Source: Neisseria musculi | GTDB taxonomy: Bacteria > Pseudomonadota > Gammaproteobacteria > Burkholderiales > Neisseriaceae | DNA length: 64,000 nt | NCBI RefSeq assembly: GCF_014297595.2 | Contig: NZ_CP060414.2 | Span: 2,170,001-2,234,000 of the forward strand | Reading direction: 5' to 3' | Part shown: one piece after another, positions 1 through 9,831 of the stretch | Layout: every line of letters begins with the position of its first letter | Position numbering within the stretch: the first letter of the stretch is position 1 | The notes under the pieces: generated by a model | What the model was told of the DNA's origin: nothing | The model's input: the letters and a program-made list of their open reading frames with translations, nothing else | Database searches by the model: none | Translations under genes and position numbers: made by a program

Positions 1-106
1 TGCTCATCAATAAAATCAGCACGTTTTTGCGGTTCATAAAAATGCCCATCGCGCTGATGCCGAACAAAAGCGCGGCCAAAACCAGATAATGCGTTAATGT
101 AATCAT
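1..106 (-). CDS. nuoK: NADH-quinone oxidoreductase subunit K (5' part only)
   Basis: Only the first 35 codons are in the window; the gene runs off the left edge. The visible protein starts [20 protein letters not shown] and continues into a second hydrophobic stretch after GIFMNRKN, as in the small three-helix membrane subunit NuoK of complex I. NuoK belongs to the proton-pumping membrane arm. Its ATG overlaps the TGA of nuoJ (ATGA), the usual translational coupling of nuoJ and nuoK. Confidence 0.93.
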   Translation of the reverse strand, partial: MITLTHYLVLAALLFGISAMGIFMNRKNVLILLMS

Positions 107-759
107 GCTTTCCCCTCCTCTTTGCCGCCTGAATCCGTTTCACCTGCCGTTTCAGACGGCCTGACGGCTTCCATTTTCACTATGCGCAAACGGCCTTCTT
201 TGGCACTCACTTTCACTTGGTCGGCAGGATTGACGGCTTTGGGGTTAAACGTTTTGCGGTGCACCAGCGCAATCGCCGCCACCATGCCCAACACCAGCAG
301 CACGCCTGCCAGCTCGAACGGCAGCAGATAGGTAGTGTAGAGCTGGCTGCCCAAATCGCGCACGTTGCTGTAATCGGCGGGAATCTCTTTCATCACACCG
401 AATGCAGCCAGATTGGTTTTCGGGTTTACCAAAATCAGAATCAGCGCCACAGACATCAACACGCCCACCAAGCCGGCCGCCGGCGCATGCCGCCAAAAGC
501 CCGCGCGCATTTCTTCGATGTCGATGTTCAGCATCATCACCACAAACAGAAACAGCACCATCACCGCGCCCACATACACCAACACCAGCGTGATGCCCAA
601 AAACTCGGCCTGCATCAGCATCCAAATCAGCGCACTCACGCAGAAAGTGAGCACCAAATACAGCGCCGCGTGCACGGGGTTTTTCACGGTTACGGTTTTC
701 AGCGCGCCAAACAACACGATGGCCGCCAGAATATAAAACAGGATTGCAGTAAAAGTCAT
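103..759 (-). CDS. nuoJ: NADH-quinone oxidoreductase subunit J
   Basis: A 218-residue membrane protein of the complex I proton-pumping arm. About five hydrophobic helices cover roughly residues 1-170. The segment [19 protein letters not shown] is the conserved NuoJ core helix with its helix-breaking glycine. The C-terminus is a hydrophilic tail of about 45 residues that partly overlaps DUS sequence ([12 protein letters not shown]) and is probably dispensable. It follows nuoI by 12 bp and overlaps nuoK by 4 bp, so it is an ordinary member of the nuo operon. Confidence 0.95.
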   Translation of the reverse strand: MTFTAILFYILAAIVLFGALKTVTVKNPVHAALYLVLTFCVSALIWMLMQAEFLGITLVLVYVGAVMVLFLFVVMMLNIDIEEMRAGFWRHAPAAGLVGVLMSVALILILVNPKTNLAAFGVMKEIPADYSNVRDLGSQLYTTYLLPFELAGVLLVLGMVAAIALVHRKTFNPKAVNPADQVKVSAKEGRLRIVKMEAVRPSETAGETDSGGKEEGKA

Positions 760-771
760 CGCTCTTATCCT

Positions 772-1251
772 TTATCGGTAGGGCGCATCGGCCGCTTTGC
801 GTTTGGCGATTTCGTTTTCGTATTTATCGCCGATGGCCAACAGCATCGGTTTGGTGTAATACAGATCGCCGCGCTTTTCGCCGTGGTATTCGAGAATATG
901 GGTTTCCACGATTGCGTCCACCGGGCAAGCCTCTTCGCAGAAGCCGCAGAAAATGCATTTGGTTAAGTCGATATCGTAGCGCGTGGTGCGGCGGGTGCCG
1001 TCTTCGCGCTGCTCCGACTCGATGTTGATGGCCATTGCCGGGCAAACCGCTTCGCACAGCTTGCAGGCGATACAGCGTTCTTCGCCGTTGGGATAGCGCC
1101 GCTGCGCGTGCAGCCCGCGGAAACGCACCGACTGCGGCGTTTTCTCTTCAGGAAACATAATCGTTTCTTTGCGGGCGAAGAAGTTTTTGAGCGTTACGCC
1201 CATGCCCTTTACCAGTTCGCCGAGCAGAAAGGTTTTAACTAGGTTTGCCAT
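772..1251 (-). CDS. nuoI: NADH-quinone oxidoreductase subunit I (2x[4Fe-4S] ferredoxin-like)
   Basis: A 159-residue peripheral subunit that carries electrons from NuoG toward NuoB in complex I. Two CxxCxxCxxxCP motifs are visible, at residues 60-71 ([12 protein letters not shown]) and 99-110 ([12 protein letters not shown]). These bind clusters N6a and N6b. Length and motif spacing are normal for the family. A non-nuo lipoprotein gene (1309-1851) lies between this gene and nuoH, where most operons have almost no gap. Confidence 0.97.
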   Translation of the reverse strand: MANLVKTFLLGELVKGMGVTLKNFFARKETIMFPEEKTPQSVRFRGLHAQRRYPNGEERCIACKLCEAVCPAMAINIESEQREDGTRRTTRYDIDLTKCIFCGFCEEACPVDAIVETHILEYHGEKRGDLYYTKPMLLAIGDKYENEIAKRKAADAPYR

Positions 1252-1308
1252 TGGTGTCCCTTTGAAGCAGGTTTTCGTTTTTGAAATCAGGGTGTTCAGA
1301 CGGCCTTT

Positions 1309-1851
1309 TTAGCGGCAGGAAACCTTGCCTTTTTCAGCAACTTTTCCGTCTTCCGAATAAATCTCATACTGCCTTGCTTTGCCGTTTTGGTAGAAAAAGC
1401 GGGTACGCAGCTTGCCCGAAGGATAATAGCCCTCAGACCAACCTTGTGCTCTGCCGTCTGCAAAGCGGGTATGTGTTTCGGTTTTGCCGCTAGGATACAG
1501 CACCTTCAATTCAGGCACCGTGCCGTTGATTATGCGGTAGTGCAGCTTCAGGCCGTTGGGCAGCGTGGTTTCGATTGTACCGCTGCGCTTGCCCTGTGCC
1601 GGCGGCGCAGTGATGTCGGCACGGCACAAAAGCTCCATGTTCAATAAAGACTGATGTTGCGCGGGCTGCTCTTTCCAACCGCATTTTCCCGCCAAGCGCT
1701 GACGCTCCTGCTGCGGCAGCCTTTGGATACTGTCGGGATGGATGGCGCAGTCTTCGTAAATTTTGTCGTGAATCTGGCCGGCTATGAAACAGCCGTTGAG
1801 CAACGACAAAACCGTACTCATCAGCAATATCGTTTTTACAAGCTTTTTCAC
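1309..1851 (-). CDS. Putative lipoprotein with MORN-like (YwqK-type) repeats, inserted in the nuo operon
   Basis: A 180-residue protein. The N-terminus MKKLVKTILLMSTVLSLLNG followed by Cys21 looks like a type II signal peptide, although Asn at -2 is unusual for a lipobox. The C-terminal half holds repeated Y-x-(S/N)-G-K units (LYPSGKTET, YYPSGKLRT, FYQNGKARQ, YSEDGKVAE). These resemble the MORN-like repeats of the YwqK family, often annotated as 'antitoxin component' without functional proof. It sits between nuoI and nuoH on the same strand and is flanked by single DUS copies. No role in complex I is expected; function unknown. The extra Cys at the extreme C-terminus (VSCR) could form a disulfide. 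Confidence 0.75.
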   Translation of the reverse strand: MKKLVKTILLMSTVLSLLNGCFIAGQIHDKIYEDCAIHPDSIQRLPQQERQRLAGKCGWKEQPAQHQSLLNMELLCRADITAPPAQGKRSGTIETTLPNGLKLHYRIINGTVPELKVLYPSGKTETHTRFADGRAQGWSEGYYPSGKLRTRFFYQNGKARQYEIYSEDGKVAEKGKVSCR

Positions 1852-1973
1852 GGCTCTGTTCCTTTCATTTTCGCCGCATGGCAGCGCAGGCAGGCATCAA
1901 TCCGCCTTTGGCTTCCCCGTCTGTCCAAACAGCAGATTCGTAACCGCCTCAATATTTTCAGACGGCCTTTAAG

Positions 1974-3050
1974 TCAATTCCACAAACTCAGCGGTGAAAT
2001 CATCCACAAGCCGAGCACCACGATGCCGATAAAGCCGATGGGAATCAACACTTTCCAGCCCAAGCGCATGATTTGGTCGTAGCGGTAACGCGGGAAGGTG
2101 GCGCGTATCCACAAATAGCCGTAAAGGATAAAGGCCATTTTCACAAACATCCAAAATGCACCGGGTGTGCCGACAAAGCCCCAGCTTTGCGGAAAAGGCG
2201 AAAGCCAGCCGCCCAAAAACATCAGCGAAGTAAGCGCGGCAATCAGTATCATAAAAATATATTCGGCCAGGAAAAACAGTGCAAATGCAAAACCTGAATA
2301 TTCAACGTGGAAGCCGGCTACGATTTCCGACTCGCCCTCGGCCACATCAAACGGAGCGCGGTTGGTTTCGGCCACGGCAGAAATCAGATAAACGATAAAC
2401 AGCGGAAACAGCGGCAGCCAGTTCCACGAGAAAACCGAACCGCCGGCCATGCCTTTGCTCTGCCCTTCTACGATGTCGGTAAAGTTCAGGCTGCCAGAAA
2501 CCATCACCACCGCCACCAAAGCCGCACCCATGGCGATTTCGTAGGAAATGGTTTGCGCCGAAGAGCGCATCGCGCCCAAAAACGAATATTTCGAGTTGGA
2601 GGCCCAGCCCGCGATAATCACACCATATACCGACAGCGAGGTAATCATCAGGATAAACAGCAGCCCGGCATCAACGTTGGTGAGCCACCATTCACTGCTG
2701 AACGGAATCACAGCCCACGCGGCAAACGCAGGGGCAAGCGAGAGCATGGGGCCGATATAAAACAAGGCTTTGTTCGACAGCTTGGGGCGGGTAACTTCTT
2801 TAAACAGCAGTTTGAACACATCGGCAAACGGCTGGATCAGGCCGAACGGCCCGGTAACGTTGGGGCCGACACGCAGCTGCATATAGCCGATAACCTTACG
2901 CTCGAAATAAGTGAGGTAGGCCACGGTGAGAATCAGCGGAATCAGGATAATCACGATTTTGACGATAACCGACACCACCAGGCCGACATCGTTGCCCGCC
3001 GCACCCATTCCGAGCTGTGTGGCAAACAAGGCTTGAAACCACTCCTGCAT
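1974..3050 (-). CDS. nuoH: NADH-quinone oxidoreductase subunit H
   Basis: A 358-residue, roughly eight-helix membrane subunit that contacts NuoB, NuoD and NuoI and lines the quinone chamber of complex I. Recognisable family segments are [20 protein letters not shown] near residues 70-90, [20 protein letters not shown] in the middle, and the terminal [16 protein letters not shown]. Length is normal. It starts 2 bp after the nuoG stop, so the two are probably translationally coupled. Confidence 0.97.
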   Translation of the reverse strand: MQEWFQALFATQLGMGAAGNDVGLVVSVIVKIVIILIPLILTVAYLTYFERKVIGYMQLRVGPNVTGPFGLIQPFADVFKLLFKEVTRPKLSNKALFYIGPMLSLAPAFAAWAVIPFSSEWWLTNVDAGLLFILMITSLSVYGVIIAGWASNSKYSFLGAMRSSAQTISYEIAMGAALVAVVMVSGSLNFTDIVEGQSKGMAGGSVFSWNWLPLFPLFIVYLISAVAETNRAPFDVAEGESEIVAGFHVEYSGFAFALFFLAEYIFMILIAALTSLMFLGGWLSPFPQSWGFVGTPGAFWMFVKMAFILYGYLWIRATFPRYRYDQIMRLGWKVLIPIGFIGIVVLGLWMISPLSLWN

Positions 3051-3052
3051 GA

Positions 3053-5314
3053 TTATGCCCTTTCCAATTCAATGCGGTTCATCAGTGCACCCAGCGCGGC
3101 ATTTTCGGTATGCAGCGGCAGATACACCACGTTTTCGGGCAGCCCCTTGTCGGCCGCCACGCGCACGGCAACGCGCTCACCGCTTTGCACGGCCTGCGCG
3201 CGCGCGCCGTCTTGCAGGCCGAGCGCGGCCAGCGTGTTCGGGTGTACACGGGCGGCGGGAGCCTGCGCATGGCCGGTGGCCTGCAAAGGCGCAGAGCGGC
3301 GTACCAGCGCATCGCTGTGGTAAATGCCGACACCGCCCACCCGCACCGGGGCAGAGGCCGTCTGAATGCCTGCCCTGCCCCGCCAAGTGCTTCGGTTGTT
3401 TAATTTTGCAGGCAGGCTTTCTTGACTGACCGCTTCTTTCAACACCTGCCCGCTGCTGTCGTATTCAAAACCGGCCAAGCCGAACACATTGCCCAACACG
3501 CGTAATACTTTCCACAAGGGGCGGGAATCGCCCCAGCCTTTCACCACGCCGTGAAACGATTGCAGACGGCCTTCCATATTGATAAAACTGCCCGAAGTTT
3601 CGGTAAACGGCGCAACGGGCAGCATCACATCGCACACTTCGCGCAAGGTTTCGCTTTCAAACGGGGTAAAAGCCATCACGCTTTGCGCCTGTGTCAGCGC
3701 AGCCACGGCTTTGGCGCCGTCTGCCACATCTATTTCGGGCTCCACGTTTAAAAGCAGCACCGCTTTTTTCGGCTGCGCCAGCATCTGCTGCACGGTTTGG
3801 CCGCCGTTTACGCCCAATACGTCTGCGCCCACGCTGTTGGCAGCCTGCGGCAGAATACCCAAAACGGCACCGGCAGCATCGGCCAGTTGTTGCGCGGCAG
3901 CATAAATCGCGGCGTAGTCGGGGTGGTTCTGCACTTCCGCGCCCAATATCACGGCGGCTTTTTCAGCCTGCTTGAGGCCGTCTGAAAGCGGGTTTTGCGT
4001 GTCTTGCGCCAGTTTGTTTAGAAAATCTGCCCAATCGTTGGGGTGCAGCACTTCATGGGCAAACAGCGGCATGTGCAGCTCTTCCCTGCTGCTGGCAACC
4101 ACGCTTAAGGCCATATGGGATTTGGCGGCACGGCGCAGACGGGCGGTGAGCAGCGGCTGCTCTTTGCGCAGGTTGGCCCCCACCACCAATACGGCATCGG
4201 CATTACCCAATTCTTCAATGCTCTGCCCCAGCCATTGTGCGCCTTGCAGGCCGTCTGAAAGGCGGTTGTCCTGCTGCATCAGGCGGGTGTCGAAATGTCG
4301 GATGCCCAAGCCGTTAGCCAGTTTTTTCGCCAGAAACAGCTCTTCCACGGTGTTTGCCGGGTTGGCCCAGATGCCGATTTGGTCTTGGCCGTCTTCTCTG
4401 GCAATGCAGGCCAGCGTTTTTTCCACATATTCCAGCGCGGTTTGCCAGTCTGTTTCGTGCCATTGGCCGCCGTGTTTGATTTTCGGCGTTTTCAGACGGC
4501 TTTCGTGATACAGGCCGGCGTAGGAGAAACGGTCGCGATCCGCAATCCAGCATTCGTTGACGGCTTCGTTTTCCAAAGGCAGCACGCGGCGTACGGTGTG
4601 GTCTTTGGTTTGCACAATCAGGTTGCTGCCCAGCGCATCGTGTGCGGAAATAGTTTTGCGGCGGCTCAATTCCCACGAGCGGGCATCGTAACGGAACGGT
4701 TTGCTGGTGAGCGCGCCGACAGGACACAAATCAATCACATTGCCCGACAATTCGGTTTCTACCGCTTTGCCGATAAACGGCATGATTTCGGAAAACTCGC
4801 CGCGGTTGGCCATGGCGATTTCCTGCATACCGGCGATTTCTTCGGTAAAACGCACGCAGCGGGTACAGTGGATGCAGCGGCTCATTTCTGCGGCAGAAAC
4901 CAGCGGCCCCATGTCTTTGCCGGTTACCGAGCGTTTTGCTTCGGTGTAGCGGCTGGCGGAATTACCGTAACCCACCGCCAAATCCTGCAACTGGCATTCG
5001 CCGCCCTGGTCGCAAATCGGGCAGTCGAGCGGGTGGTTGATCAGCAGAAACTCCATCACGCCGGCCTGCGCCTGCTTGGCTTTGGCCGAATGGGTGTGCA
5101 CCACCATGCCGTCCGTTACCGGCGTGGCGCAGGCAGGCAGCGGCTTGGGGGATTTTTCCACTTCCACCAGACACATACGGCAGTTGGCGGCAATAGACAG
5201 TTTTTTGTGGTAGCAGAAGTGCGGGATATAAGTGCCCAATTCGTGCGCCGCCTCCATCACTGTCGCGCCCTGCCTGACTGCAATCTGTTTGCCGTCTATT
5301 TCGATTTGTAACAT
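3053..5314 (-). CDS. nuoG: NADH-quinone oxidoreductase subunit G
   Basis: A 753-residue iron-sulfur subunit of the complex I peripheral arm. The N-terminal ferredoxin-like domain has C34, C45, C48 and C62 for a [2Fe-2S] cluster. The H-C3 region [16 protein letters not shown] and the motif [10 protein letters not shown] follow for [4Fe-4S] clusters, then a molybdopterin-oxidoreductase-like domain to the C-terminus. The first codons and upstream leader of this gene are duplicated as a decayed copy at about 6618-6740. The gap to nuoF is about 2.1 kb and contains two unrelated genes. Confidence 0.97.
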   Translation of the reverse strand: MLQIEIDGKQIAVRQGATVMEAAHELGTYIPHFCYHKKLSIAANCRMCLVEVEKSPKPLPACATPVTDGMVVHTHSAKAKQAQAGVMEFLLINHPLDCPICDQGGECQLQDLAVGYGNSASRYTEAKRSVTGKDMGPLVSAAEMSRCIHCTRCVRFTEEIAGMQEIAMANRGEFSEIMPFIGKAVETELSGNVIDLCPVGALTSKPFRYDARSWELSRRKTISAHDALGSNLIVQTKDHTVRRVLPLENEAVNECWIADRDRFSYAGLYHESRLKTPKIKHGGQWHETDWQTALEYVEKTLACIAREDGQDQIGIWANPANTVEELFLAKKLANGLGIRHFDTRLMQQDNRLSDGLQGAQWLGQSIEELGNADAVLVVGANLRKEQPLLTARLRRAAKSHMALSVVASSREELHMPLFAHEVLHPNDWADFLNKLAQDTQNPLSDGLKQAEKAAVILGAEVQNHPDYAAIYAAAQQLADAAGAVLGILPQAANSVGADVLGVNGGQTVQQMLAQPKKAVLLLNVEPEIDVADGAKAVAALTQAQSVMAFTPFESETLREVCDVMLPVAPFTETSGSFINMEGRLQSFHGVVKGWGDSRPLWKVLRVLGNVFGLAGFEYDSSGQVLKEAVSQESLPAKLNNRSTWRGRAGIQTASAPVRVGGVGIYHSDALVRRSAPLQATGHAQAPAARVHPNTLAALGLQDGARAQAVQSGERVAVRVAADKGLPENVVYLPLHTENAALGALMNRIELERA

Positions 5315-5504
5315 GGTGTGTTTCCTAGTTACCGATTTTTTAAAGGTTTTGGTTTGAGGCCGTCTGAAAAAATTTTTCAGGCGGGCATTATCATGGTTAT
5401 GCTGCTTTCAGACGGCCTGATGTTTGCCGTACCGTTTCCGTTGCTTCATTTGAAGAACAGGCCGGGTGGTTCGGCCCGATATTTCAGACGGCCTGTATGC
5501 CTGC

Positions 5505-6470
5505 TTATTTTTCCGCACAGCTTCCTGTTTTCAACCCGCTTTGTACCGAATAAATATCGCAATCCTCTGCAAATGCCAGTCTGCCGCTGTAGTGTGCGCC
5601 AACGGCCTCGGCTGTTTGCGGTTTAACGTTTTCGGTGCGCCGCATAAAGTGCGACAATACCGCGCTTTTTACTCCGGCACCGGCGGCAATGCGGCCGATT
5701 TCAGACGGCGGCATATGCAGCTTCAGCGCGATACGGTCGGCGCTGCCCTCGGGAACGGCATTATGGGCGACAAACAAATCGGCGTTGCCTGCTATTTTGT
5801 CTAACGTGCGCCCCATATTGCCGGTGTCGCCGGAAAACACCACCGAGCAGCCGTCTTTTTCAATACGCCACCCCAGCGCAGGAATGATGCCGTGCGCAAC
5901 CGGCACGGCGCGGAGGGTAAAGCCGCCCGCTTTAGCCGAAAACACCTGAGGCCGCTTCATATCAAACGGCACGGTAACCGGCTTGAAGCGGAATGCCTCG
6001 CTGCCGTCTAAAAAACCCGACAAATAAGCATACGCGCCATTTTCGCCGAACAGCCGCTGCAAATATTGCGGCAACGGGGGTACCGCATGATTGCCTGCAG
6101 GGCCGTAAACGGGTAAATCACGCCCGCGTTCGGAGAAAAACGCGCCTTTTACCAACGCGGGAAAATCATTCACATGATCGGCGTGTAAATGGCTCAGCAA
6201 TACTGCCTGCAAGTCTTCGATCTGTGCACCGGCACGCTCGAAATTCAGCGAAGCGCCCGAACCGAAATCAACCAGAATTCTGGCTTTTTTGTTTTCGCGC
6301 AGAATATAGCCGGACGATGCGCGCTTATCGCTCAATTCAGGCCCGCCCGAGCCTAACACCACCACATCGAGATTGGGGTTGGCACACACAGCCTGCGCCG
6401 TGGCAGAAATACCCACCGCCAACACCAGGGCCACTGTTTTAATCATTTTTCTCAAATAAATCGAGTTCAT
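5505..6470 (-). CDS. Exported MBL-fold metallo-hydrolase (RNase Z/arylsulfatase-like), cargo gene between nuoF and nuoG
   Basis: About 321 residues from the ATG at 6470, chosen because GGGAAA lies just upstream; ATGs at 6497 and 6446 are alternatives. Residues 1-28 form a Sec signal peptide ending near AQAVCA. The mature part has the metallo-beta-lactamase signatures GSGGPELSDKRASSG, HLHADH (zinc ligands), SGDTG and a late SHF motif, as in RNase Z/ElaC-like and arylsulfatase-like enzymes. An exported location makes tRNA processing unlikely. Substrate unknown. It lies in the nuo operon on the same strand, between the true nuoG start and a decayed copy of the nuoF end. Confidence 0.8.
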   Translation of the reverse strand: MNSIYLRKMIKTVALVLAVGISATAQAVCANPNLDVVVLGSGGPELSDKRASSGYILRENKKARILVDFGSGASLNFERAGAQIEDLQAVLLSHLHADHVNDFPALVKGAFFSERGRDLPVYGPAGNHAVPPLPQYLQRLFGENGAYAYLSGFLDGSEAFRFKPVTVPFDMKRPQVFSAKAGGFTLRAVPVAHGIIPALGWRIEKDGCSVVFSGDTGNMGRTLDKIAGNADLFVAHNAVPEGSADRIALKLHMPPSEIGRIAAGAGVKSAVLSHFMRRTENVKPQTAEAVGAHYSGRLAFAEDCDIYSVQSGLKTGSCAEK

Positions 6471-6530
6471 ATTTTGTTTCCCGCACATCTTGTGCATATC
6501 ATTGTTAAATGGAACGAGTCATATTATTTT

Positions 6531-6740
6531 CAGACGGCCTCAACACCGGTTATGCTCCTTCATCGGCTTGCCATACCCGGCACCGTGCTCAAACTCATGG
6601 CGGCAATGCTGGTAAATCTGCCATCCATTCCGATCGGTAACATGGTGTGTTTCCCGGTTGCGGTTTTTAAAGGCTTTTGCTTGAACCGTCTGAAACTTTT
6701 TCAGGCAGGCATTTTATGTTGCGTTCAGACGGCCCGGTTT
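6531..6740 (-). repeat. Fused decayed copies of the nuoF 3' end and nuoG 5' end
   Basis: Positions 6531-6622 match the nuoF 3' end at about 7408-7500, beginning with the same DUS and sharing stretches such as CTTCATCGGCTTGCCAT and GTGCTCAAACTCATGGCGG. Directly after, positions 6618-6740 match the nuoG start and leader at 5281-5420, sharing AACATGGTGTGTTTCC, TTTTTAAAGG and TTTTTCAGGC. Both matches were read by eye. No open reading frame is kept. The copy lies between the MBL gene and the lipoprotein gene, so each cargo gene has a nuoG-start copy on one side and a nuoF-end copy on the other. Confidence 0.85.
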
Positions 6741-6792
6741 ATGGTTTGGGTGTTTGCCCGACAGGGTTAAAACCCTGTTCCGCTGCCGCCCT

Positions 6793-7344
6793 TTACTTCG
6801 GGCGGGCGTGTTTCTTCTGTGCAGACAATAAGGCCCGCTTAACCGGTGCCGCCACAACAACCGACTGCTCCCACACGGTTTCTCTGCCTTTCACATCGCG
6901 CACGGTAAAGCGGTAAACCTGCCGGGTATCTCCGGCAGCATACAGCCAGGGGGCATCTCTTTCGTTCAGGCCCAATACAGCACTCTGCCCCATCCAAGTA
7001 AACCCGTTCGAAGTGCGTGCCAAAGAAGTGCGCGCACCTTTGGGCTGCTGCGGCTGCCATGAAAAACGGGTTGTCGGATTGGCACTATCATCAATAATCG
7101 TTTCAGACTGCCCGCCAGCAATGCGCTCGACACGCACCGAAGCAACTTTGGGCGCTGTTTTCAACAAAATAGTAAAACCGTAACGGTAATTGCTTTGCGC
7201 AAGGTTGGCCGCAACCCCTGCCAACTCCATTTTATATTCTGCGTTGCTCCAAGGCCGTGCCGGACTTTCTTTCGGCACCGAGCCGCAGGCAGCCAAAACA
7301 ACCGCTGTTATCAGGCTGAAAAACACTGTTTTCATCAGTTTCAT
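6793..7344 (-). CDS. Putative lipoprotein, cargo gene between nuoF and nuoG
   Basis: About 183 residues from the ATG at 7344, chosen because it has a good Shine-Dalgarno (GGGAGC). The longer upstream frame only translates DUS sequence. The N-terminus MKLMKTVFFSLITAVVLAAC has a clear lipobox (LAAC, Cys20). The mature part is basic and rich in beta-strand-like sequence (KVASVRVERIAGGQSETIID, YRFTVRDVKGRETVW) without a family I recognise. It is probably a periplasm-facing, membrane-anchored protein of unknown role, carried inside the nuo operon. Confidence 0.72.
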   Translation of the reverse strand: MKLMKTVFFSLITAVVLAACGSVPKESPARPWSNAEYKMELAGVAANLAQSNYRYGFTILLKTAPKVASVRVERIAGGQSETIIDDSANPTTRFSWQPQQPKGARTSLARTSNGFTWMGQSAVLGLNERDAPWLYAAGDTRQVYRFTVRDVKGRETVWEQSVVVAAPVKRALLSAQKKHARPK

Positions 7345-7415
7345 GATAGCTCCCGGGATGTAGGATTGTTTGCAAGCCCCCCGCATTGCCCTGCCTTTAT
7401 ATTTTTCAGACGGCC

Positions 7416-8711
7416 TCAACACCACTTATGCGCCTTCATCGGCTTGCCATGTTCGATATAGTGCTCAAACTCATGGCGGAAGTGTTTGGTAAAACTGCGC
7501 ACGGGGAACACGGCGGCATCGGCCAGGGCGCAGATGGTGCGGCCGGCCATGTTGTTGCCGATAGAATCGAGCAGTGCCAAATCTTCGGGTTTGCCTTTGC
7601 CGCCGGCGATGCGGTGTACGATGCGGTAGAGCCAGCCTGTGCCTTCGCGGCAGGGGGTGCATTGGCCGCAGGATTCTTCGTGGTAGAAATAGCTTAAGCG
7701 TTCCAGTGCCTTCACCATGCACACATCTTCATCCATCACGATTACCGCGCCGGAACCGAGCATGGAGCCGGCTTTGGCAATGGAATCGTAATCCATATTC
7801 AAGCCCATCATGATATCGGCGGGCAGCACGGGGGCGGACGAGCCGCCGGGAATCACGGCTTTGAGTTTTTTACCGTCTTTCATGCCGCCGGCCATTTCCA
7901 GCAGCTTGGCAAACGGCGTGCCCAGCGGCACTTCGTAGTTACCGGGGCGGTTTATGTGGCCGGAAATGGAAAACAGTTTGGTGCCGCCGGCGTTTTCGAT
8001 GCCCTGTTCGGCAAAGGTTTTACCGCCATCGCGGATAATAAACGGCACGGAGGCAAGGGTTTCGGTGTTGTTGATGGTGGTGGGTTTGCCGTAGAGGCCG
8101 TATGAAGCGGGAAACGGCGGCTTGAAGCGCGGCTGGCCTTTTTTACCTTCCAAACTTTCCAACAGCGCGGTTTCTTCGCCGCAGATGTAGGCACCGTAGC
8201 CGTGGGCGGCAAACAACTCGAAATCGAAACCCAATCCCATGATGTTTCTGCCCAAAAAGCCGGCTTGGCGCGCTTCGGCCAGCGCGGCTTCAAAACGTTG
8301 GTAGCCTTCGAAGATTTCGCCGTGGATATAGTTGTAGCCTGCTTCGGCACCCATGGCGTAACCGGCGATAACCATGCCTTCGATCAGGGCGTGCGGGTTG
8401 AACATGATGATATCGCGGTCTTTAAACGTGCCCGGTTCGCCTTCATCGGTATTGCAGACAACGTATTTGGAGCCGGGGAACGAGCGGGGCATAAAGCTCC
8501 ATTTCAGGCCGGTGGGAAAACCTGCGCCGCCGCGGCCGCGCAAGCCTGAAGTTTTCACTTCGTCAATCACATCGGTTTGCGGGGTTTTTTCCGACAGAAT
8601 CCTGCGCAGGGCTTGGTAGCCGCCGCGCTTGACGTATTCTTCCAACGTCCAGCAGTTTGGGTTTTGGGTGTCCACTCGGTTAAAAATAACACCTGATTGG
8701 TAAATAGCCAT
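7416..8711 (-). CDS. nuoF: NADH-quinone oxidoreductase subunit F (NADH/FMN-binding)
   Basis: A 431-residue subunit that oxidises NADH and passes electrons through FMN in complex I. The glycine-rich [13 protein letters not shown] segment near residues 58-70 forms the NADH/FMN site. [15 protein letters not shown] is the second conserved block. [12 protein letters not shown] near residue 350 binds cluster N3. Its last about 30 codons plus the DUS behind them are copied at 6531-6622. The gap to nuoE (8712-8941) contains several DUS copies but no gene. Confidence 0.97.
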   Translation of the reverse strand: MAIYQSGVIFNRVDTQNPNCWTLEEYVKRGGYQALRRILSEKTPQTDVIDEVKTSGLRGRGGAGFPTGLKWSFMPRSFPGSKYVVCNTDEGEPGTFKDRDIIMFNPHALIEGMVIAGYAMGAEAGYNYIHGEIFEGYQRFEAALAEARQAGFLGRNIMGLGFDFELFAAHGYGAYICGEETALLESLEGKKGQPRFKPPFPASYGLYGKPTTINNTETLASVPFIIRDGGKTFAEQGIENAGGTKLFSISGHINRPGNYEVPLGTPFAKLLEMAGGMKDGKKLKAVIPGGSSAPVLPADIMMGLNMDYDSIAKAGSMLGSGAVIVMDEDVCMVKALERLSYFYHEESCGQCTPCREGTGWLYRIVHRIAGGKGKPEDLALLDSIGNNMAGRTICALADAAVFPVRSFTKHFRHEFEHYIEHGKPMKAHKWC

Positions 8712-8941
8712 TTGTGTACCCTGTCGGTTAATTTTTGTTCAATCTATATTCGGTCTGCCCGCTCCGGCCGCTTTGGGCTGCGGTTTGCGGTTTATATCGT
8801 GCGGCTTGTGCTTTCAGACGGCCTGATGATTTGTTGCCGGATTTTCAAACCAATCCGGCTGTATTTTCCCGCCGCTCTTGAGGCCGTCTGAAACGGTTTG
8901 CCAAACTATCTTAATATTGCCGCACGGGTTTCAAACGGCCT

Positions 8942-9448
8942 TTACCCCAACTCTGCCAATTTCGCGTCAATTGCCTCTTCGGTCATAAAGCTGCACATTT
9001 TGTGGTTGTTCACCAGCATCACCGGAGCATCGCCGCAAGCGCCCATACATTCGCCTTCCACCAGTGTGTAGAGACCGTCTGAAGTGGTTTCACCGAAGCC
9101 GATGCCGAGTTTTTGTTTCAGATAATCTGCCGCATTCACGCCGCCGCGCAGGGCGCACGGCAGGTTGGTGCAGACGGTGAGTTTGTATTTGCCCACCGGG
9201 CGCAAGTCGTACATATTGTAGAAAGTGGCAACTTCATAGGCTGCGGCGGGGGCGATGCCGATATAACCGGCCACATATTCGATGGTTTCGGCGCTGAGCC
9301 AGCCTTTTTCGGTTTGGGCGATGCGCAATGCGCCCATAATGGCTGAGCGGCGCTGGTCGGCGGGGTATTTGGCCAACTCGTTATCAATTAGTTTCAAAGA
9401 TTCTGCGGATAGCATGGTTCGTACCTGATTGATGTTGGTTTTGCGCAT
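8942..9448 (-). CDS. nuoE: NADH-quinone oxidoreductase subunit E (thioredoxin-like [2Fe-2S])
   Basis: A 168-residue thioredoxin-fold subunit holding cluster N1a. The ligand pairs appear as CTNLPC and CMGACG in the C-terminal half. The start is uncertain: an internal ATG at 9415 (MLSAESLKLIDNELAK) has AGGT about 8 bases upstream and gives 157 residues, close to family length. The longer start at 9448 adds eleven residues with a weaker ribosome site. Followed by an inserted lipoprotein gene on the nuoD side. Confidence 0.94.
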   Translation of the reverse strand: MRKTNINQVRTMLSAESLKLIDNELAKYPADQRRSAIMGALRIAQTEKGWLSAETIEYVAGYIGIAPAAAYEVATFYNMYDLRPVGKYKLTVCTNLPCALRGGVNAADYLKQKLGIGFGETTSDGLYTLVEGECMGACGDAPVMLVNNHKMCSFMTEEAIDAKLAELG

Positions 9449-9497
9449 GGCGGCTTCATTCTGTTTATTTTCCGATCCAAGCCGCGAAACGCTGTTT

Positions 9498-9815
9498 TTA
9501 ACGCTCTATAAATTCATGGCTTTTGAGTACGCCGTTGTTGTCAAAAAAGAATACTGCCCCTTTATTGCCGCCCGTGCAGACATATCCGTCATCCCCGGAA
9601 GGATTGGTGATTTTTTCGGTGCATCCCATATTTGAGGTAAACACACGGATTTGGCATTTTAGTGTTTGGCCGTTTTTAATTTCCAGCATACCGTTACCGT
9701 CTGTTGCGGGTTTCGGGCAATGCCCGCCCCAAGAAGGCGTGGTTTGAACAGCCCCGCAGGCGGCCAAACCGACTGCTGCGGCCGCGCACATAACCAAAAG
9801 GATTTTGTTGTTCAT
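9498..9815 (-). CDS. Small putative lipoprotein, cargo gene between nuoD and nuoE
   Basis: A 105-residue protein starting MNNKILLVMCAAAAVGLAAC with a clear lipobox (Cys20). The mature part has four further cysteines (GHCPKP, LKCQIRV, GCTEKI, YVCTGG), consistent with disulfides in the periplasm. It ends with a K/E-rich tail (NNGVLKSHEFIER). I recognise no family. It lies on the nuo strand, only 16 bp after nuoD and about 50 bp before nuoE, so it should be cotranscribed with complex I. Confidence 0.75.
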   Translation of the reverse strand: MNNKILLVMCAAAAVGLAACGAVQTTPSWGGHCPKPATDGNGMLEIKNGQTLKCQIRVFTSNMGCTEKITNPSGDDGYVCTGGNKGAVFFFDNNGVLKSHEFIER

Positions 9816-9831
9816 GCTGCACCACCTTTAT

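Noticed and set aside
217..966. Long plus-strand open frame opposite nuoJ/nuoI
   Set aside because: It lies opposite clear nuo genes and is rich in His/Gln from reverse-strand codon bias. No ribosome site or family match.
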